A stretch of DNA of 64,000 nt from Prostheceraeus crozeri (lineage: Eukaryota > Platyhelminthes > Polycladida > Euryleptidae). Of this stretch, positions 1 through 12,466 are shown piece after piece. The first letter of the stretch is position 1. Every line of letters begins with the position of its first letter. The position numbers and the translations under genes are program-made. The stretch is from assembly GCA_907163375.1 (NCBI GenBank), contig CAJQUW010004409.1, forward strand, positions 159,484-223,483, given 5' to 3'. The notes beneath the pieces were generated by a model. It was not told the origin of the DNA, searched no databases, and worked only from the letters and a program-made list of their open reading frames with translations.

Positions 1-2409
1 AAACGACGTAGCATATATATTGGGACAGGAAATGACGAACAATTGAGTAGTACTTCAAACCTATGTCCGAAAATGGTAGTGTCGCTCACGCATATATTTC
101 TCAAGATATATCTAAATAGACAAGCGACCTTTCTAAATCAAAGTACATTTGAATGACAACTAACATAGCCGGGAAAGATCAAGTAAGAATAATCTTCACT
201 CGTGTTTTGTGTTCAGAGATATAGACCTTTGAATTCACAATTGTAGTGTCGCTCACAATTTGGAAATGGCCAGAAGTTTCCGAAAATCTATTATTAAGTG
301 AAAATAACACGAGGACTAATGCGAGAAACCTTGAAAGAAGAGAAGAATGCTTACAAAAAGTTTGAATCGATGCATAGATTCACTGAATTATTATATGCAC
401 TCATCATTAGAGTGGATGAGTTGACCGAAATGGCGGTAACTACTACACGTAAGTGGAGCAAAGCTTGACAACACTATGACTTTAAAATTTGCCGAAGTGA
501 AAGAGTGTGAAATAAACTGTACTGATATTAAGCATAAATTGCTGCACTCCCGAGTTTACTTAAGTGTTTCAGTTTACTACAAGGGCATGCCCGACAGTCT
601 AATTTAAGACGATGGCACATGCAGGAACTTAGTAAGTGGGCAAAAAGGAATTCCTAATGCCTTGCTGCGATATGAAAAATACGTGCGTTGCTTGGGGATT
701 GCTGTAAATTCCTTCAAAATAATTGGATTCGAAGAATACCAGTCCTTGCGCACTTGATTTCTCGATAGTGTTGGTCCGTCAGATTCTTTGTTTAGAAGCT
801 GACAGGCGTTAGAAATTGAGTTCACTTAGTCTCTTCGCAGAATTCATCTGTGAAAGGAACTATGACAGCAATGTGGTATGACTCCTCCCTTCTACGAAAC
901 GAGGACTATAAAAGAGTTGTCTAATTCTGTGGCTGTAATATAGCATTGTCATGTAAGATCACAGTTAAGTGGTCGCTTCTTCGTTACGCCTCAACAAAGA
1001 CATTACCGGAGCAGCTTCCTGTAATAGGCACTGCTGACTGTGGAGTTAGGAAGCAGATGATGAACCGCAATAATGTCGTAGGTCACAATCAGTATGAAAA
1101 CTGCCTGAAACGGCTTTTTAATCTTAAAAATTTAAGGGTAACTTAATAGAAAAGCACGATGATGCCACCGACTGCTTTTTCAACTCTGGCTCGAAATACC
1201 TTGTCAAGTTTCATACAAATTTATGATTCTGTGAAAGATGGCATCACCTTTCTCATGACGTTTTTCATGATAACAGAAATAGCTCAAATGTACATGGTGC
1301 TTCTGTTGCTCCTCTATCAGGCAATGTGGAACCGATCGAGTAGATGTTGCGTGTGCTTAGTCAGTTTCGCGAAGACGGATGTTGTATCACGACAATATTT
1401 GACAATTGCATTTGTACGACCTCAAATATTTTAGTACCGCATATTTTTGTCACCGCATCTGGGCTGAGCTGCATTTGGTCAAAATCAAAAACTTTCAAAA
1501 TCTATGTGATAGGACATTTAGTCTTTATACTCACCAAATCATCCATTTTGACCTTCACCGGCCATTTAACTTAAATCGCATGTCACTCAAGGGCCGCTCA
1601 AGGGATTGTCAAAGGAAAGTTGAAAGGGGACAACAAAGTATGCCAATTCCCTATGAAATGACCAGCAATTTCACCGTCGTGCGTAGATCACGAATCTACT
1701 GTGATTTTAAGTTTACAAATTAGTCACAAATTTATGTGGGCGCTTTGGAGCTTCATGAGGGCAAATTTGAGGATTTTCATGGCGGCATTTTTGAGAACGG
1801 GGAAGAGCTACCCCTTTATACCAATGTTTTTAGAATTTAACCATCTAAGTACCATGAAAAATTTAACGTTAATTACCGCTGGGATTGCTAGCGACCCCAA
1901 ATGTTTTGCTGCACAAGGATGCACGCCAAACGCACAACCTGACCGGAACTCATCACTGACAGTAGACACATTAATTATATAAGCATAAACTAATTAAATC
2001 TTGGAAAAATATGAATGTTGCATTTTTTGGATGACTATAAATGCACTCAATTCTTATGGAAATATGCACAATGATAGTAAGTAGTCCTACATCTAGCAAC
2101 AGCATGTCCTTGAGTGTGCCTGTACACTTGTAGGAATAAGTAATTCAATCCTCAAATATTCTTTTGTAGGTCACCTTACCACATGCATGGTATCTTTCAT
2201 TTGTCCTACTACCTAGGAAATGCATCACAGCGAGCTCCCTTTTTGTGAACGACTTGCAAACACGATCGCCTTCCTCATTTGTACATGTAAGAATGACCAA
2301 ATGTTCAGAGTCTCATTCGTTATGAAGCAGGAAAAGGAGGCAAAAGGAAAATCGCAGTCTTATTACAGTCCTGCTGTTTGTCGTACTAAATAAACAGATA
2401 AATGAATGC
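1..2409. other. Unassigned AT-rich host DNA, no recognised gene
   Basis: I see no convincing gene here. Short open frames occur on both strands (for example near 604-825 minus and 946-1723 plus), but they overlap in several frames and none resembles a family I know. A 13-bp motif, TAGTGTCGCTCAC, occurs twice, near 78 and 245. The stretch could be intronic or intergenic; the next PP1 exons would be expected on this side of the PP1 gene, but none was recognised. Confidence 0.4.
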
Positions 2410-2778
2410 ATCATGCAGGGTGTCCGCGCAAATTTGAATGAAAATTTCCAGGTATTTTCCACAATTTCCAGGGTAAAATTCATTTTCCAGGAAAATACAT
2501 CAAAAAGGGGGTCAAATTTGAACGAAAATTTCCAGACTTTCTGCAAGGGAATTTTGTTCAAATGCACGCGTCAAATTTAAAAATTTCCGGGAAAAATCTA
2601 CCCAAAGTTCTGTGGCTAAGGAGCTTACACACCATATAATTAATATGATTGACGAAATGAATTGAAAAGTGGCGTGAGATTGGTTAAATTTTTAAGGCGC
2701 AGGTGATTCTAAATAAAAAATACCAATATATGCATCAGACGTCTACAATATACATGTATATGAAATATAATCGATCGC

Positions 2779-2931
2779 AACAAAATAGAAAAAGAGTATA
2801 ACAATATATAACAAAAAATGTAAGACTTAACAATGAAATGTAACATTAACGGAATATCTGTAAAGTCACATTCATTGTTAAGTCTTATATTTTTCGTAAT
2901 TAATTGTTATACTCTTTCTCTATTTTGTTCT
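2779..2931. repeat. Fold-back inverted repeat inside the DNA transposon
   Basis: Two arms of about 57-60 bp are near-perfect reverse complements: 2779-2836 (contains AACAAAATAGAAAAAGAG and AAGACTTAACAATGA) and 2872-2931 (contains TCATTGTTAAGTCTT and CTCTATTTTGTT). The loop is about 35 bp. The structure resembles a small palindromic MITE inserted in the larger element, or a built-in fold-back. No flanking duplication was obvious. Confidence 0.8.
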
Positions 2932-3285
2932 CCTACTTGAACTGAAGCATTGCAGTGTGAATCCGTGGAAGGTGGAAGACCAAGAGCCAGAAAGAGGAAC
3001 ATAATGGTTGATGTGCTACATATGCATGAGAGTAATCACAATCAGTTTAAGAGAATGACACAGGGAAGAATTGACCGAGGAAAGCTCATTGGCGCACGAC
3101 GTGTCGGGAATAATATATCTACATATTGAAAACCTACTTGAAATGTGTTGGAAAATATTCGATATTAGCCTAGGATCAGTCGGAACAAGCCTGGTGCCTA
3201 AATAGTTTATATGTTCTGTACCATTCTGCGTCAGTAGATTCTGGCACACGGCAATCAAGTGTGTAATAGCATTAATCGTAGATAA

Positions 3286-3583
3286 CGGCTCCTAGTTCCC
3301 CATACCACACGACGTTAATGAGGGAGCCTACAACTCAGAGTCCACCATTACACACGACGTTCATGAGGGAGTTTACAGCTCATAGTTCGCCATTCCGTAC
3401 GTTAATAAAGGAGTTTACGGCTCCTAGTTCCCCATACCACACGACGTTAATGAGGGAATTTACAACTTTTAGTTCACCATACCGCGCAGCGTTTGTGAGG
3501 GAATTCACAGCTACTAATTCACCATACTGTACAACGACTAGGAGTTCGACAACAGTTCATAGTCAACCATACCACGCAGTTCA
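3286..3583 (+). repeat. Tandem repeat, ~45-bp period
   Basis: At least five diverged units of about 42-45 bp share the core ACGACGTTAATGAGGGA followed by a TTAGTTCACCATACC-like segment. The period is a multiple of three, so one plus-strand frame (3318-3635) stays open and would read a degenerate 15-residue repeat with the core REFTA..SPY. There is no sign that it is translated; the open frame is best explained by the period. Confidence 0.75.
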
Positions 3584-3914
3584 GTCTCATTCATGTTGTA
3601 TACGTTATGATAGGAGATTGCAGTCACTGAAATAGTCTAAAAGCAAAAAATTGTATGCGAATGAAGGCTATAATTGTAACAAATAAGTAGAGATATGAAG
3701 AATAAAATCTGGAAAAATAGAAAACACTTCAACCATGGAGTATGACTTCAACAACTTGCAATTAGTGTTTTAATTAGTCTCAATATTTCCAGGAGTTTTT
3801 CAGGATTTCCAGGTTTTCCAGGGTAAATTTTCATTTTCCTGGAGTATTCCAGGTTTTCCAGGATAAAATTCATTTTCCAGGTGTTTTCCAGGGGGCGCGG
3901 ACACCCTGATCATG

Positions 3915-5170
<1,256 letters not shown>

Positions 5171-5262
5171 TCATCACACTATGTTAACAATTATTTGAAA
5201 AATTGAGAGCACTAAAATTGATATGTTTAAAATGCAACAATTGTGCACACACATGCGCTTAC

Positions 5263-5394
5263 CACAAATTTTCAGAGGTGCTTCAAGTTCCAAAAGAATT
5301 GGCAGAGAAAGAAATATTTCCCGAGACCTCAAACAAAGTCCTCGGATTTCGTCCTCACTCATGTTGACTGTTTTGCCAGACCGACATCCTCTCA
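5263..5394 (-). CDS. PP1 catalytic subunit, upstream exon
   Basis: This exon precedes the catalytic-core exon, separated by a 111-bp intron (5262-5152). It encodes the PP1 N-terminal helical part: (V)[20 protein letters not shown], then [21 protein letters not shown]. Vertebrate PP1 has almost the same stretch with Q or S at a few of these positions. The acceptor TTGCAG ends at 5395 and the donor GTAAGC starts at 5262, both phase 1. The first exon, which should carry the initiator Met and a sequence like DSIIxRLLEV, was not recognised between 5.4 and 7.4 kb. It may lie beyond the Gypsy element that begins at 7.4 kb, which would make that element intronic. Confidence 0.9.
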
Positions 5395-5854
5395 CTGCAA
5401 TAAAGAAATTTAAGCATGACTACATAGCAGCTCGAAAAATTTCAAGCAGGTACATACAACCAAAATTAATCATGCTCTGCTACTTATTGATACGAGAAGA
5501 CAGTTCTTGCATAAAATACACCATTTTCTAACGTGTTTCTTAAAGATTACTTAGGCGTTAGCTTGACATGATCTGTTACTTAGGTGTTCACTGTTCATTC
5601 CACATGTAATCTGTAACGCTGGCGTGTGCGTCTGTTTAATAATCCACATGTTTGATTGTTTTTGTCTGTCTATATATCTATGTCCTTCGATATTCGTGGA
5701 TTGCTTGAATTAGTGATAAGTCACTAGTTCATCAACGGTCCCGATTTTACAGGAAGTACAACTGCAATTGTTGCTACTGTGGCAATATTATCTTCTAATT
5801 TTGCATTCCAGCAGTGACTAACCGGTGAAAGTATAATTCACATAATATATGCGG

Positions 5855-6055
5855 AGTTGGCTGATAGGATAGTTCAGTTAGCTAAGGGCCGCGCTTCAGT
5901 ACCCAAGTGATGAAAGTCAAGGGCTCGAGACTGTTCGCCTCGGGAGGCATTACCGCTTTCACTAGAGGCTGCTAGCCCTAACCTAGTGAGAATTGCGAGT
6001 GTGTGTGAAAGCTGCCCTATCCGTAGCTTTCGGTAGAAAATATAAAAGTTTACAA
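5855..6055 (+). mobile_element. Candidate tRNA-derived SINE
   Basis: A tRNA-like head is suggested by TAGTTCAGTTAGCTAAGG (A-box-like, 5869-5886) and GGGCTCGAGACTG (B-box-like, 5921-5933), spaced as in a tRNA gene. A GC-rich body follows (CGGGAGGCATTACCGC, AACCTAGTGAGAATTGCGAG) and ends in an A-rich stretch near 6040. No clear target duplication was seen. Assignment to a named SINE superfamily would need a library search. Confidence 0.45.
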
Positions 6056-6284
6056 ATATGCGATGTTAAGTTCCGATACGCATTTCATCGATCACCGGTT
6101 AATATAATCATTGAGTATAAAAAGATGACTTCATAAAGAGAATAAAATTACTACTGCTAAGCGTCGACCAGAGTTTGGTCGAATTTTTGACTTTGTCTTA
6201 ATACGAACTCTGTCTCCTCCTGTTAAACGGGACACCTGTCGCCATGCCAAGTAGCGTCCTTGCGAACAGCAGGCGAAAACAGGA

Positions 6285-6325
6285 TTGATGATGACGTCAC
6301 TACGGACAAACCAATCATACGCCGC
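6285..6325. promoter_or_regulatory. CRE and CCAAT promoter-like cluster
   Basis: A perfect palindromic cAMP-response element, TGACGTCA (6292-6299), lies close to ACCAATCA (6308-6315), in a short segment that is richer in GC than its surroundings. CRE plus CCAAT is typical of animal housekeeping promoters. On the minus strand it would sit about 0.9 kb upstream of the first visible PP1 exon. No start codon in PP1 context was found between, so the link to PP1 is inference. Confidence 0.35.
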
Positions 6326-6329
6326 TTGG

Positions 6330-7438
6330 TGCTGCAGAGAAGGTTACAGCAAGGCGTTGAATAGTGCCTTGAGACTGCACACGGAAGTAAAATTCATTTA
6401 CTCATTGTCCGTGAACATTCGACTACCACCAAGAGGCAGTGTTGCGCCCCTAATTGGAAGAATAAGAGAGATAATAATATCAATAATATATGCTTCTATA
6501 AATCTCCAATAGACAAGAAAATGCAGAAATTTTAAGAGTAATAAAATTGAAAGAGCGGTGTCAAAAAGCGAACAATGCACACTAAAGCCTGCTAGTTCCA
6601 GTACATATGACAAGTGAACGGAAACAGCAATTCCTACATGCAAAGCTGCAGCTTTCTGGCGAATGCCAGTAATGCTGCACATAAGGTACCGGTACCCTAA
6701 ATCATCCATTCTTTCGTTGTAGATGAGTGGTATAAGTGATGTATCTCACACAAATCAGGCCAGACACAGATTACAACTTTCTCGTATACTTCGAATTTAC
6801 ATTTCCGACTCTGCATGAGTCTCCAAAAATGCATGGAACATCGTGCAGCAAGCGTAATGTTACATAAATATGTTCCAAGTTTGGTCGTCTATACCTACTT
6901 GAAAATTGCAGAACAAATGTCTATTGCAATCGCAGAAAGTTCGCACCGTCATTTGGAGCAGCACCAGCACCTTTGTCAAGCAAAAGCACTCAAGACGCGG
7001 CCGGCTGGTCTGTTCCACAAGAGGCAATACGTGTGATAACCTTCAAACATTGCAAAACTTCACAGACAATGAGTCTAAGGACGTCTATACGACGCAAAAC
7101 CGTGACTGGAGATTCAAACGTTCTTACCAGTTACGAGATGCATGCAGACTATGGATATATAATTGAATGTGTTCACGCAAACGAACGCAAACAAATAATA
7201 TCACTTTCCGGAAATAGGAGACGACACGGAAAAAAGCAAGAAGTTGCAAACAATCCCAATTCATCATTGCATTTGCCTCTGCATGTTAAAAGAACTTTGA
7301 TGTGCGTTATATCATGCATTCAGAAATTAGAACTACATTTCTGCATGTTTTTGTAATATGAATGTGCAAATAACTATCTTCAAGACACAATAATACTGTA
7401 GTAGTATTGTTTTACTATGATAATATTGATTACGTGAC
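6330..7438. other. Unassigned DNA upstream of the Gypsy element
   Basis: Open frames here overlap one another on both strands (for example minus 6398-6709 and plus 6973-7356) and none shows a known family or clean splice borders. The stretch looks like intron or intergenic host DNA up to the LTR. Confidence 0.35.
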
Positions 7439-8341
7439 ACTTCAAGGAAACTATAATGTTAGTTTCGTTTTTAAATGGCATGAAAATGTGTACATTTAAA
7501 TGTATTACTTATGCTTATTGATGGTACTGGGAAACAACGAATTATATATAGTCATGATATATATAGGTGCCGAATAATAGAAGGCATGCAATATCCAAAT
7601 GATTGCCAATAACAAAATGAACGACGCTGTCGTTTAAATATGCTTTATAAGTCGATTTAATAAATTTGGTGAACTCTGTTCACGACTAGAACGAAACAAT
7701 CAGTAACAAAGTATACGGCAAAGTGGTATGTGACTTGTCCGGTGTGATTGTGTTATATGTTTATGTATAGAGAATAGTTACACATTTGTTTATTAAATAA
7801 ATTGTATAGTAAGTGTAGTGGCCGAGTAAACTTATAACTTCACGAGTTGGGTTTGCTCTGCTACATAAGTTAAATATAATAACAACAAACCTATAGCTCT
7901 CCGAGTTGGGTTTGCTATTTCACGTACATAGTATTAATAATAATAATAATAGACCTATAGCTCTTCGGAGTTGGGTTAGACTTAAAGTCATTCACGTGTT
8001 AATAATAACTAGCTTATAGCCTTCGATACGGTTGGTCTGGTAATTTGATATTGTCCTACCTATATCCCCTTGGGTTGGTTAAAATTAGTGCCGTGAATAA
8101 TACCTATAGGCCTTCTGGTTTGGGTATTGTTCTCAGAATAATAATAAATAATCTTAATAGTGAACTACTGCTGCTCCTGCTGCTCCTGCGACTGCTTCTA
8201 CGACAAGAGCTAAAGGATTGGAGACTGCTGAGGATTCAAAGGACACCACTGGCAGCAATCGGTAGGTTTATAACGTAACACTTACAGTACGCGCATCATA
8301 CCTATCCAACTAATTTACATCTACTAGCTCGCCCCGTTACA
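7439..8341 (+). repeat. 5' LTR of the Ty3/Gypsy element
   Basis: Homology to the 3' LTR starts at 7439 and ends at TTACA (8341), the usual ...CA end. An AATAAA polyadenylation signal lies at about 7796. Downstream, six diverged CTATAGCTC..GAGTTGGGTT-type units (from 7831, 7890, 7954, 8013, 8059 and 8103) form a row of short potential hairpins. Directly after the LTR comes CTTGGTGGCAGCGG, a plausible tRNA primer-binding site beginning TGG. The matching tRNA was not identified. Confidence 0.92.
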
Positions 8342-8387
8342 CTTGGTGGCAGCGGTATAGAACCGATCAATATTCCATTAGGCCCCT

Positions 8388-8633
8388 ATGTCGCACTATG
8401 GCTTTGGTTCGACGGAGTTTTCAGCTACACCATTCCGGGGTAGGAGTCAGCAGGAATCACGTGTCAAAACGGATGGTGAACCTGTTTTGAACGCTGATGA
8501 CCTTGATTTTTTTACTAGACGAGAAGCAGAAGGGAAAGGTATTGCAAACATGAACTTAACTTCTGACATAGTCCACGATCTGGCTAAGCTCCAGACAAAA
8601 ATCGATACCATTGAACACAAAAGCACCTCTTTA
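8388..8633 (+). pseudogene. Gypsy gag, N-terminal part
   Basis: The Gypsy leader is followed by an open frame starting MSHYGFGSTEF, within about 50 bp of the primer-binding site, as expected for gag. The frame reaches the LINE insertion at about 8634. The later part of gag lies on the far side of the LINE block, from about 16.04 kb. Confidence 0.7.
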
Positions 8634-11600
8634 TTTATTTTTTTACTGAATTTTCACCCCTAGCACAGCTATGAGCCATGAACGAAGCTAGGGGTTACTC
8701 AATTAAAAGTAAAAATTGTATTATTTTAAATAAATAAAATAAAAAAAAACAGATCTTCTAATCTGATTAAACTGTCCCCATCAGAAACATGTTCGCACGC
8801 CTCTTGAAAGTATCAAGATTGTATTGGTCAGGGAAAGTGGTCTGGGGAAGCTGATTCCAAAGCTGTGCCGTGCGAACAAAAAAGCTTTTCGAGCGACTCA
8901 CAGTACGTGCGCGTTCTAAGCTCACATTATAGCATGTGAGTGCATTAGCTCTGCGTGTGCTTCTGGAGAAGATCTTAGGTTTGGGTACGCACTCATTTAC
9001 TGCAGAGCTGCTTCTACCGAAATAGTACCTGTAGAAGAGACTGAGTGAAGCAACATCCCGTCTGACGGAGAGCGGCTGCAACTTGCTAGCAAGTTTTTCA
9101 CCCATGAGATTCTTGACACGTTTCTCAACCCGTTCAAGGAGGTTAAGATGCGTTTGTGGGGCGCCTGCCCACAGATGACAACAATACTCCATCAGAGGAC
9201 GAATAGTGGACTTGTAAAGATAGCAGACAGTCTGTGGTGGAAGATAGCTGCTGGCACGATAGAGACTACCAATGCGTTGAGCTGCCTGCTTGCTAATGGA
9301 TTGGATGTACGGTTTCCATGACAAGTCTTTCGTAACCGCCAATCCAAGGAAGGAGATGGAATCTTGTTCTCTGATCCTATTATCTGACATCTTAATGCTA
9401 TGATCATCATCTCCTTTAAGTCGTGAGTGCAGAATACTCTGAGTTTTTGAAGGATTGAAGGAAACAAGCCAATTGGCGCCCCATTCTGAGACCCTGCGTA
9501 AGTCTTCATTAAGAACGTCGCATAGCTGCTGACGTTGCTGAGTGTTCTTAGCGAGTCGCTCATTGGAATTGAAGAGTGTTGTGTCATCTGCATACATCAC
9601 CAATTTACTCACTAGACAGTCTGGGAGGTCGTTGATGTACAGCAGAAAAAGAGTGGGTCCCAAAATTGACCCTTGAGGAACTCCTGCATTGACAAACTTG
9701 GTGGAAGACTTTTGGCCATCTAAGACGACAGATATCTGCCGGTCAGTAAGAAAAGAAGCAAGAAGTTTGTGGAGTTGATTAGCAACTCCATAGGACTTGA
9801 GCTTCACAAGGAGTCCCTGATGCCAGACTTTATCGAATGCCTTGGAAATATCCAAGGCAACTGATCTCGTCTCACCTTGTCTGTCAAGGACACGACTCAC
9901 ATGTTCAGTGACATATGAAAGAAGATCTGCAGTTGATCGAGAGTGCCTGAAGCCATACTGTTCTTCTGATAGAAGGTTCTGAGTTTCAAGGAAGTTAACA
10001 ATGTGTTGGTTAATCACTGCTTCAAAAATCTTGCCAGCAATTGGAAGCAGGCTGATAGGACGGTAACTAGATGGAAGAGATGAGTCAGAACCTTTCTTTG
10101 GAACTGGAATCACGGAAGCTACTTTCCAACAAGAGGGAAACTCACCGGTGAATACACATGTACTGAACAGTTTAGATAAAAGTGGAGAAAGCTCAGGTGA
10201 GAGATGCTTGAAGACCGAAACCGGGATGCCATCTGGTCCACTAGACTTAGAGCTATCGAGACCGGCGATGATCTTTTTGACGTTTCGGACTGTGACTGAA
10301 GGAGGACTAACTGTCTCATCAGTGCGCGTGGGAATTGGAGGTGGAATTCTACCTCCATCGTCTAATGACGAATTCTTCGCAAACTCTTTGCAAAGAAGCT
10401 CGGCTTTGTCTGCTGAGGTTGTCGCCATAGAAGTACTGACTTCGGCATGACGGAGTGCTGGGATGGAGGATTTGTTCCTATTGGTGACACTGTTGTAAAT
10501 CCTCCAGAAGTCCTTAGAGCCAAGCTTTTGGGTAGCAATGGATTTCCGTACATACAAAGCGTAACGGCTTTTGGCCTGATGTATGGTTTCCTTGCAATAT
10601 CTACGTGCGGTTTTGTACAATTCAAGATTGCCAGCGCTACTGTCACGCTTATACTTATGGAAAAAGTGGTCACGCTGGCAAGTTGCAGCTGCACATTCTG
10701 GTGTAAACCAAGGTTGTGAGTGGGGCTTCATTTGGAAAGTACGGTGAGGAATGTAGGCCAACATCCCTATCTGAAGCCACTCTGTCAGTTCTTGCGCCGA
10801 CTTGTGGACGTTCTCGCTCAGAATCAAATTCTCAGCTTGAACTTGACTAAGAAAAGTGCGGAAGCCACACCAGTCTGCTTTGGAGAATTGATAAACTGTT
10901 CTATGGAAGGGTGCAGACGGTGTGGAGCAAACTTGTTTGCCAGAAACTGTGATAACACAGTGATCAGACGTGCCGAGGGGAGAAGTAACCTTGTGTGAAA
11001 AACAAGTTGGATTTGAGGTGAGAAACAGGTCAAGGAGATATCCAGTATCCCCAGCTCGGTCAGGCACTCTGGTAGGACAAGTGACAATTTGACTAAGGTT
11101 GTGAGAGACAGCGAAATCCTGGGCTGCCTGACCGGAGAGATCGGTGGTGCGTGAGTGCACAAGCCAGTCAACATTGTGCACGTTGAAGTCACCAAAATCG
11201 GCAACTTCAGCGCTGGGATACTCTTGTAGAAGAGAATCGATCTTGTCTGAAAGAACATTGAAAATATCCGCATTAGTTGATGGAGAGCGGTATAGGAAAA
11301 ATAGAAGAAGTGTGGTCTTCTGCAGCGGCGCAATGAAGGCAAGATACTCATGCCTTGGATCCTCTGAGCTACAAAGCCTTCTCAAGGGAAGGCTTGTCTT
11401 GGCATAGATTCCAAGACCATGACAAGGTGCTTTATCCATCCGGTGAAATATGTATCCATCAGGAGTAACGTCGCTTGATGACACACTGGGATCTAACCTG
11501 GTTTCCGACAGGGCTAGAAGATCTGGTGACTTACCTTGCAGGAAGATGTTGATGTCGTCGTAATTGGACCTCAGTCCTCTTACGTTGCTGAAGCTGATCC

Positions 11601-11661
11601 TGAGAGGGGTTTTGAGCTTGACGGCTTGACTACGTTTCTTGTGTGTCTTTCTCATTTTCAT
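8634..11661 (-). mobile_element. Jockey/CR1-group LINE, intact ORF, inserted in gag
   Basis: A non-LTR retrotransposon on the minus strand. Its 3' end is at about 8634, where the transcript would read GGGGTGAAAATTCAG followed by an A-run. The same 3' end occurs in the truncated copy at 18.8 kb. The ORF (11661-8767) is preceded by a 5' region that reaches at least 12.0 kb and probably continues at about 15.73-16.03 kb behind the second LINE. ATTTATT near 8633 and again near 16.02 kb is a weak candidate target duplication. Confidence 0.88.
8767..11661 (-). CDS. LINE protein: AP-endonuclease and reverse transcriptase
   Basis: This intact 964-residue protein nicks target DNA and copies its own RNA at the nick (target-primed reverse transcription). 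An apurinic-type endonuclease occupies roughly residues 20-245, with the catalytic cues FSNVRGL, SETRL, GDFNVHN and TSDHCVI all present. The reverse transcriptase lies roughly at residues 465-760: [44 protein letters not shown] and the active site MYADDTTLF. The C-terminal third carries the usual LINE region ending [11 protein letters not shown]. The basic start [12 protein letters not shown] is the first Met of the frame. No upstream ORF1 was recognised. With catalytic residues present and no stop, the copy looks young and possibly competent. It belongs to the Jockey/CR1 group; the exact clade is not certain. Confidence 0.93.
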   Translation of the reverse strand: MKMRKTHKKRSQAVKLKTPLRISFSNVRGLRSNYDDINIFLQGKSPDLLALSETRLDPSVSSSDVTPDGYIFHRMDKAPCHGLGIYAKTSLPLRRLCSSEDPRHEYLAFIAPLQKTTLLLFFLYRSPSTNADIFNVLSDKIDSLLQEYPSAEVADFGDFNVHNVDWLVHSRTTDLSGQAAQDFAVSHNLSQIVTCPTRVPDRAGDTGYLLDLFLTSNPTCFSHKVTSPLGTSDHCVITVSGKQVCSTPSAPFHRTVYQFSKADWCGFRTFLSQVQAENLILSENVHKSAQELTEWLQIGMLAYIPHRTFQMKPHSQPWFTPECAAATCQRDHFFHKYKRDSSAGNLELYKTARRYCKETIHQAKSRYALYVRKSIATQKLGSKDFWRIYNSVTNRNKSSIPALRHAEVSTSMATTSADKAELLCKEFAKNSSLDDGGRIPPPIPTRTDETVSPPSVTVRNVKKIIAGLDSSKSSGPDGIPVSVFKHLSPELSPLLSKLFSTCVFTGEFPSCWKVASVIPVPKKGSDSSLPSSYRPISLLPIAGKIFEAVINQHIVNFLETQNLLSEEQYGFRHSRSTADLLSYVTEHVSRVLDRQGETRSVALDISKAFDKVWHQGLLVKLKSYGVANQLHKLLASFLTDRQISVVLDGQKSSTKFVNAGVPQGSILGPTLFLLYINDLPDCLVSKLVMYADDTTLFNSNERLAKNTQQRQQLCDVLNEDLRRVSEWGANWLVSFNPSKTQSILHSRLKGDDDHSIKMSDNRIREQDSISFLGLAVTKDLSWKPYIQSISKQAAQRIGSLYRASSYLPPQTVCYLYKSTIRPLMEYCCHLWAGAPQTHLNLLERVEKRVKNLMGEKLASKLQPLSVRRDVASLSLFYRYYFGRSSSAVNECVPKPKIFSRSTRRANALTCYNVSLERARTVSRSKSFFVRTAQLWNQLPQTTFPDQYNLDTFKRRANMFLMGTV

Positions 11662-12250
11662 AATTTCTCATAGAATATCAATCAAATAAACGAAAATTAT
11701 ACTGTACAACAAAGTGATACAAGAAACTTTGGAAGGCATCAGAAAAACGTAAATAATAGCAACAAAGCTGCAATAAATAATACGCAAAAAAAGACACTTA
11801 TAGGCACAGTTCATGTCGCAAAAGCTTGAAGAAACCCAAATGAGAACCCCTTTGCCGTAACAATGGGTACAAGTCAGGTAGGCCACAGAGGAACCGGATA
11901 CAGCTACACGGGCTAAACCCCTCAGTAAAGCTACCCACGCATGTCCGTGGCAGTGGAACTGTACCGCCTTTTTTCGAGCAGTTGACCGGGCCTGCCTCCC
12001 AAAGCATTACCAGTGGGTTCGGGACCCTCGAACTACCTGACGCCCGTATGCCGTGAATACGTTGGATCTGTCACACCTTAACCTGCAACAAATGGGGAAG
12101 TGCAAAAGAGAGCAGTGGAAGGAAGTTCGATCACAAATGAGCCAAATAAGTGCCATGCCCAAAAACCTGATTCAACAACATGAAACATCTGATGACTGTT
12201 CATATCTTATATTTTGTTTGCAGAATCGGGAATAATAGCGTATGTCTCTC
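11662..12250 (-). other. Probable LINE 5' region
   Basis: Between the start of the first LINE's ORF (11661, minus) and the second LINE lies DNA with no recognised gene. It is most simply the 5' untranslated part of the minus-strand LINE. Small minus-strand open frames (11668-11886 and 11798-12007) overlap each other and resemble nothing known. Confidence 0.45.
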
Positions 12251-12261
12251 GCGCAGACTCG

Positions 12262-12345
12262 TCAACCGTGTGATGGTCTAGCGGTACAGTGCCCAACTCA
12301 CCCGCGGAGGTTTGACTGTTCGATCCCCCTTTTTGCCATCGAGAA
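12262..12345 (+). promoter_or_regulatory. tRNA-Glu-like Pol III promoter segment
   Basis: TGGTCTAGCGG (12274-12284) is the A box of a tRNA-Glu-like head and GTTCGATCC (12318-12326) is a canonical B box; the 33-bp spacing is normal for a tRNA gene. The segment does not fold into a full cloverleaf with a matched acceptor stem, so it is not called a tRNA gene. It may be a SINE fragment or part of the L2-like element's 5' region. Confidence 0.55.
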
Positions 12346-12466
12346 CAGTCTTGTTTTGCTCTACGCGTTCTCTCATTTGCATGTCTGCACAGCACCCTAC
12401 ATACAGATACTTTTCGATCGTTCGCAGTCAGAGTGAACAGTCGGATGGTTAGCGCGCCTCCAGCCG

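Larger units (their letters stand above)
2410..3914. mobile_element. Non-autonomous DNA transposon, 14-bp TIR, 6-bp TSD
   Basis: The element proper runs 2416-3908 (1,493 bp). Its left end reads CAGGGTGTCCGCGC and its right end is the exact reverse complement. ATCATG lies immediately outside both ends (2410-2415 and 3909-3914), a perfect 6-bp target-site duplication. Both subterminal regions are rich in repeated TTTTCCAGG/CCTGGAAA words, so the ends can pair beyond the 14-bp repeats. There is no transposase, so it must be mobilised in trans. CAGGG ends recall hAT elements, but hAT duplicates 8 bp; a 6-bp duplication points elsewhere (for example Dada or IS3EU types). The superfamily is therefore open. 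Inside are a fold-back repeat (2779-2931) and a 45-bp tandem repeat (3286-3583). Confidence 0.85.

Noticed and set aside
11960-12040. B-box-like GGGTTCGGGACCC as a tRNA or SINE
   Set aside because: No A box at the right distance and no cloverleaf; more likely chance within the LINE 5' region.
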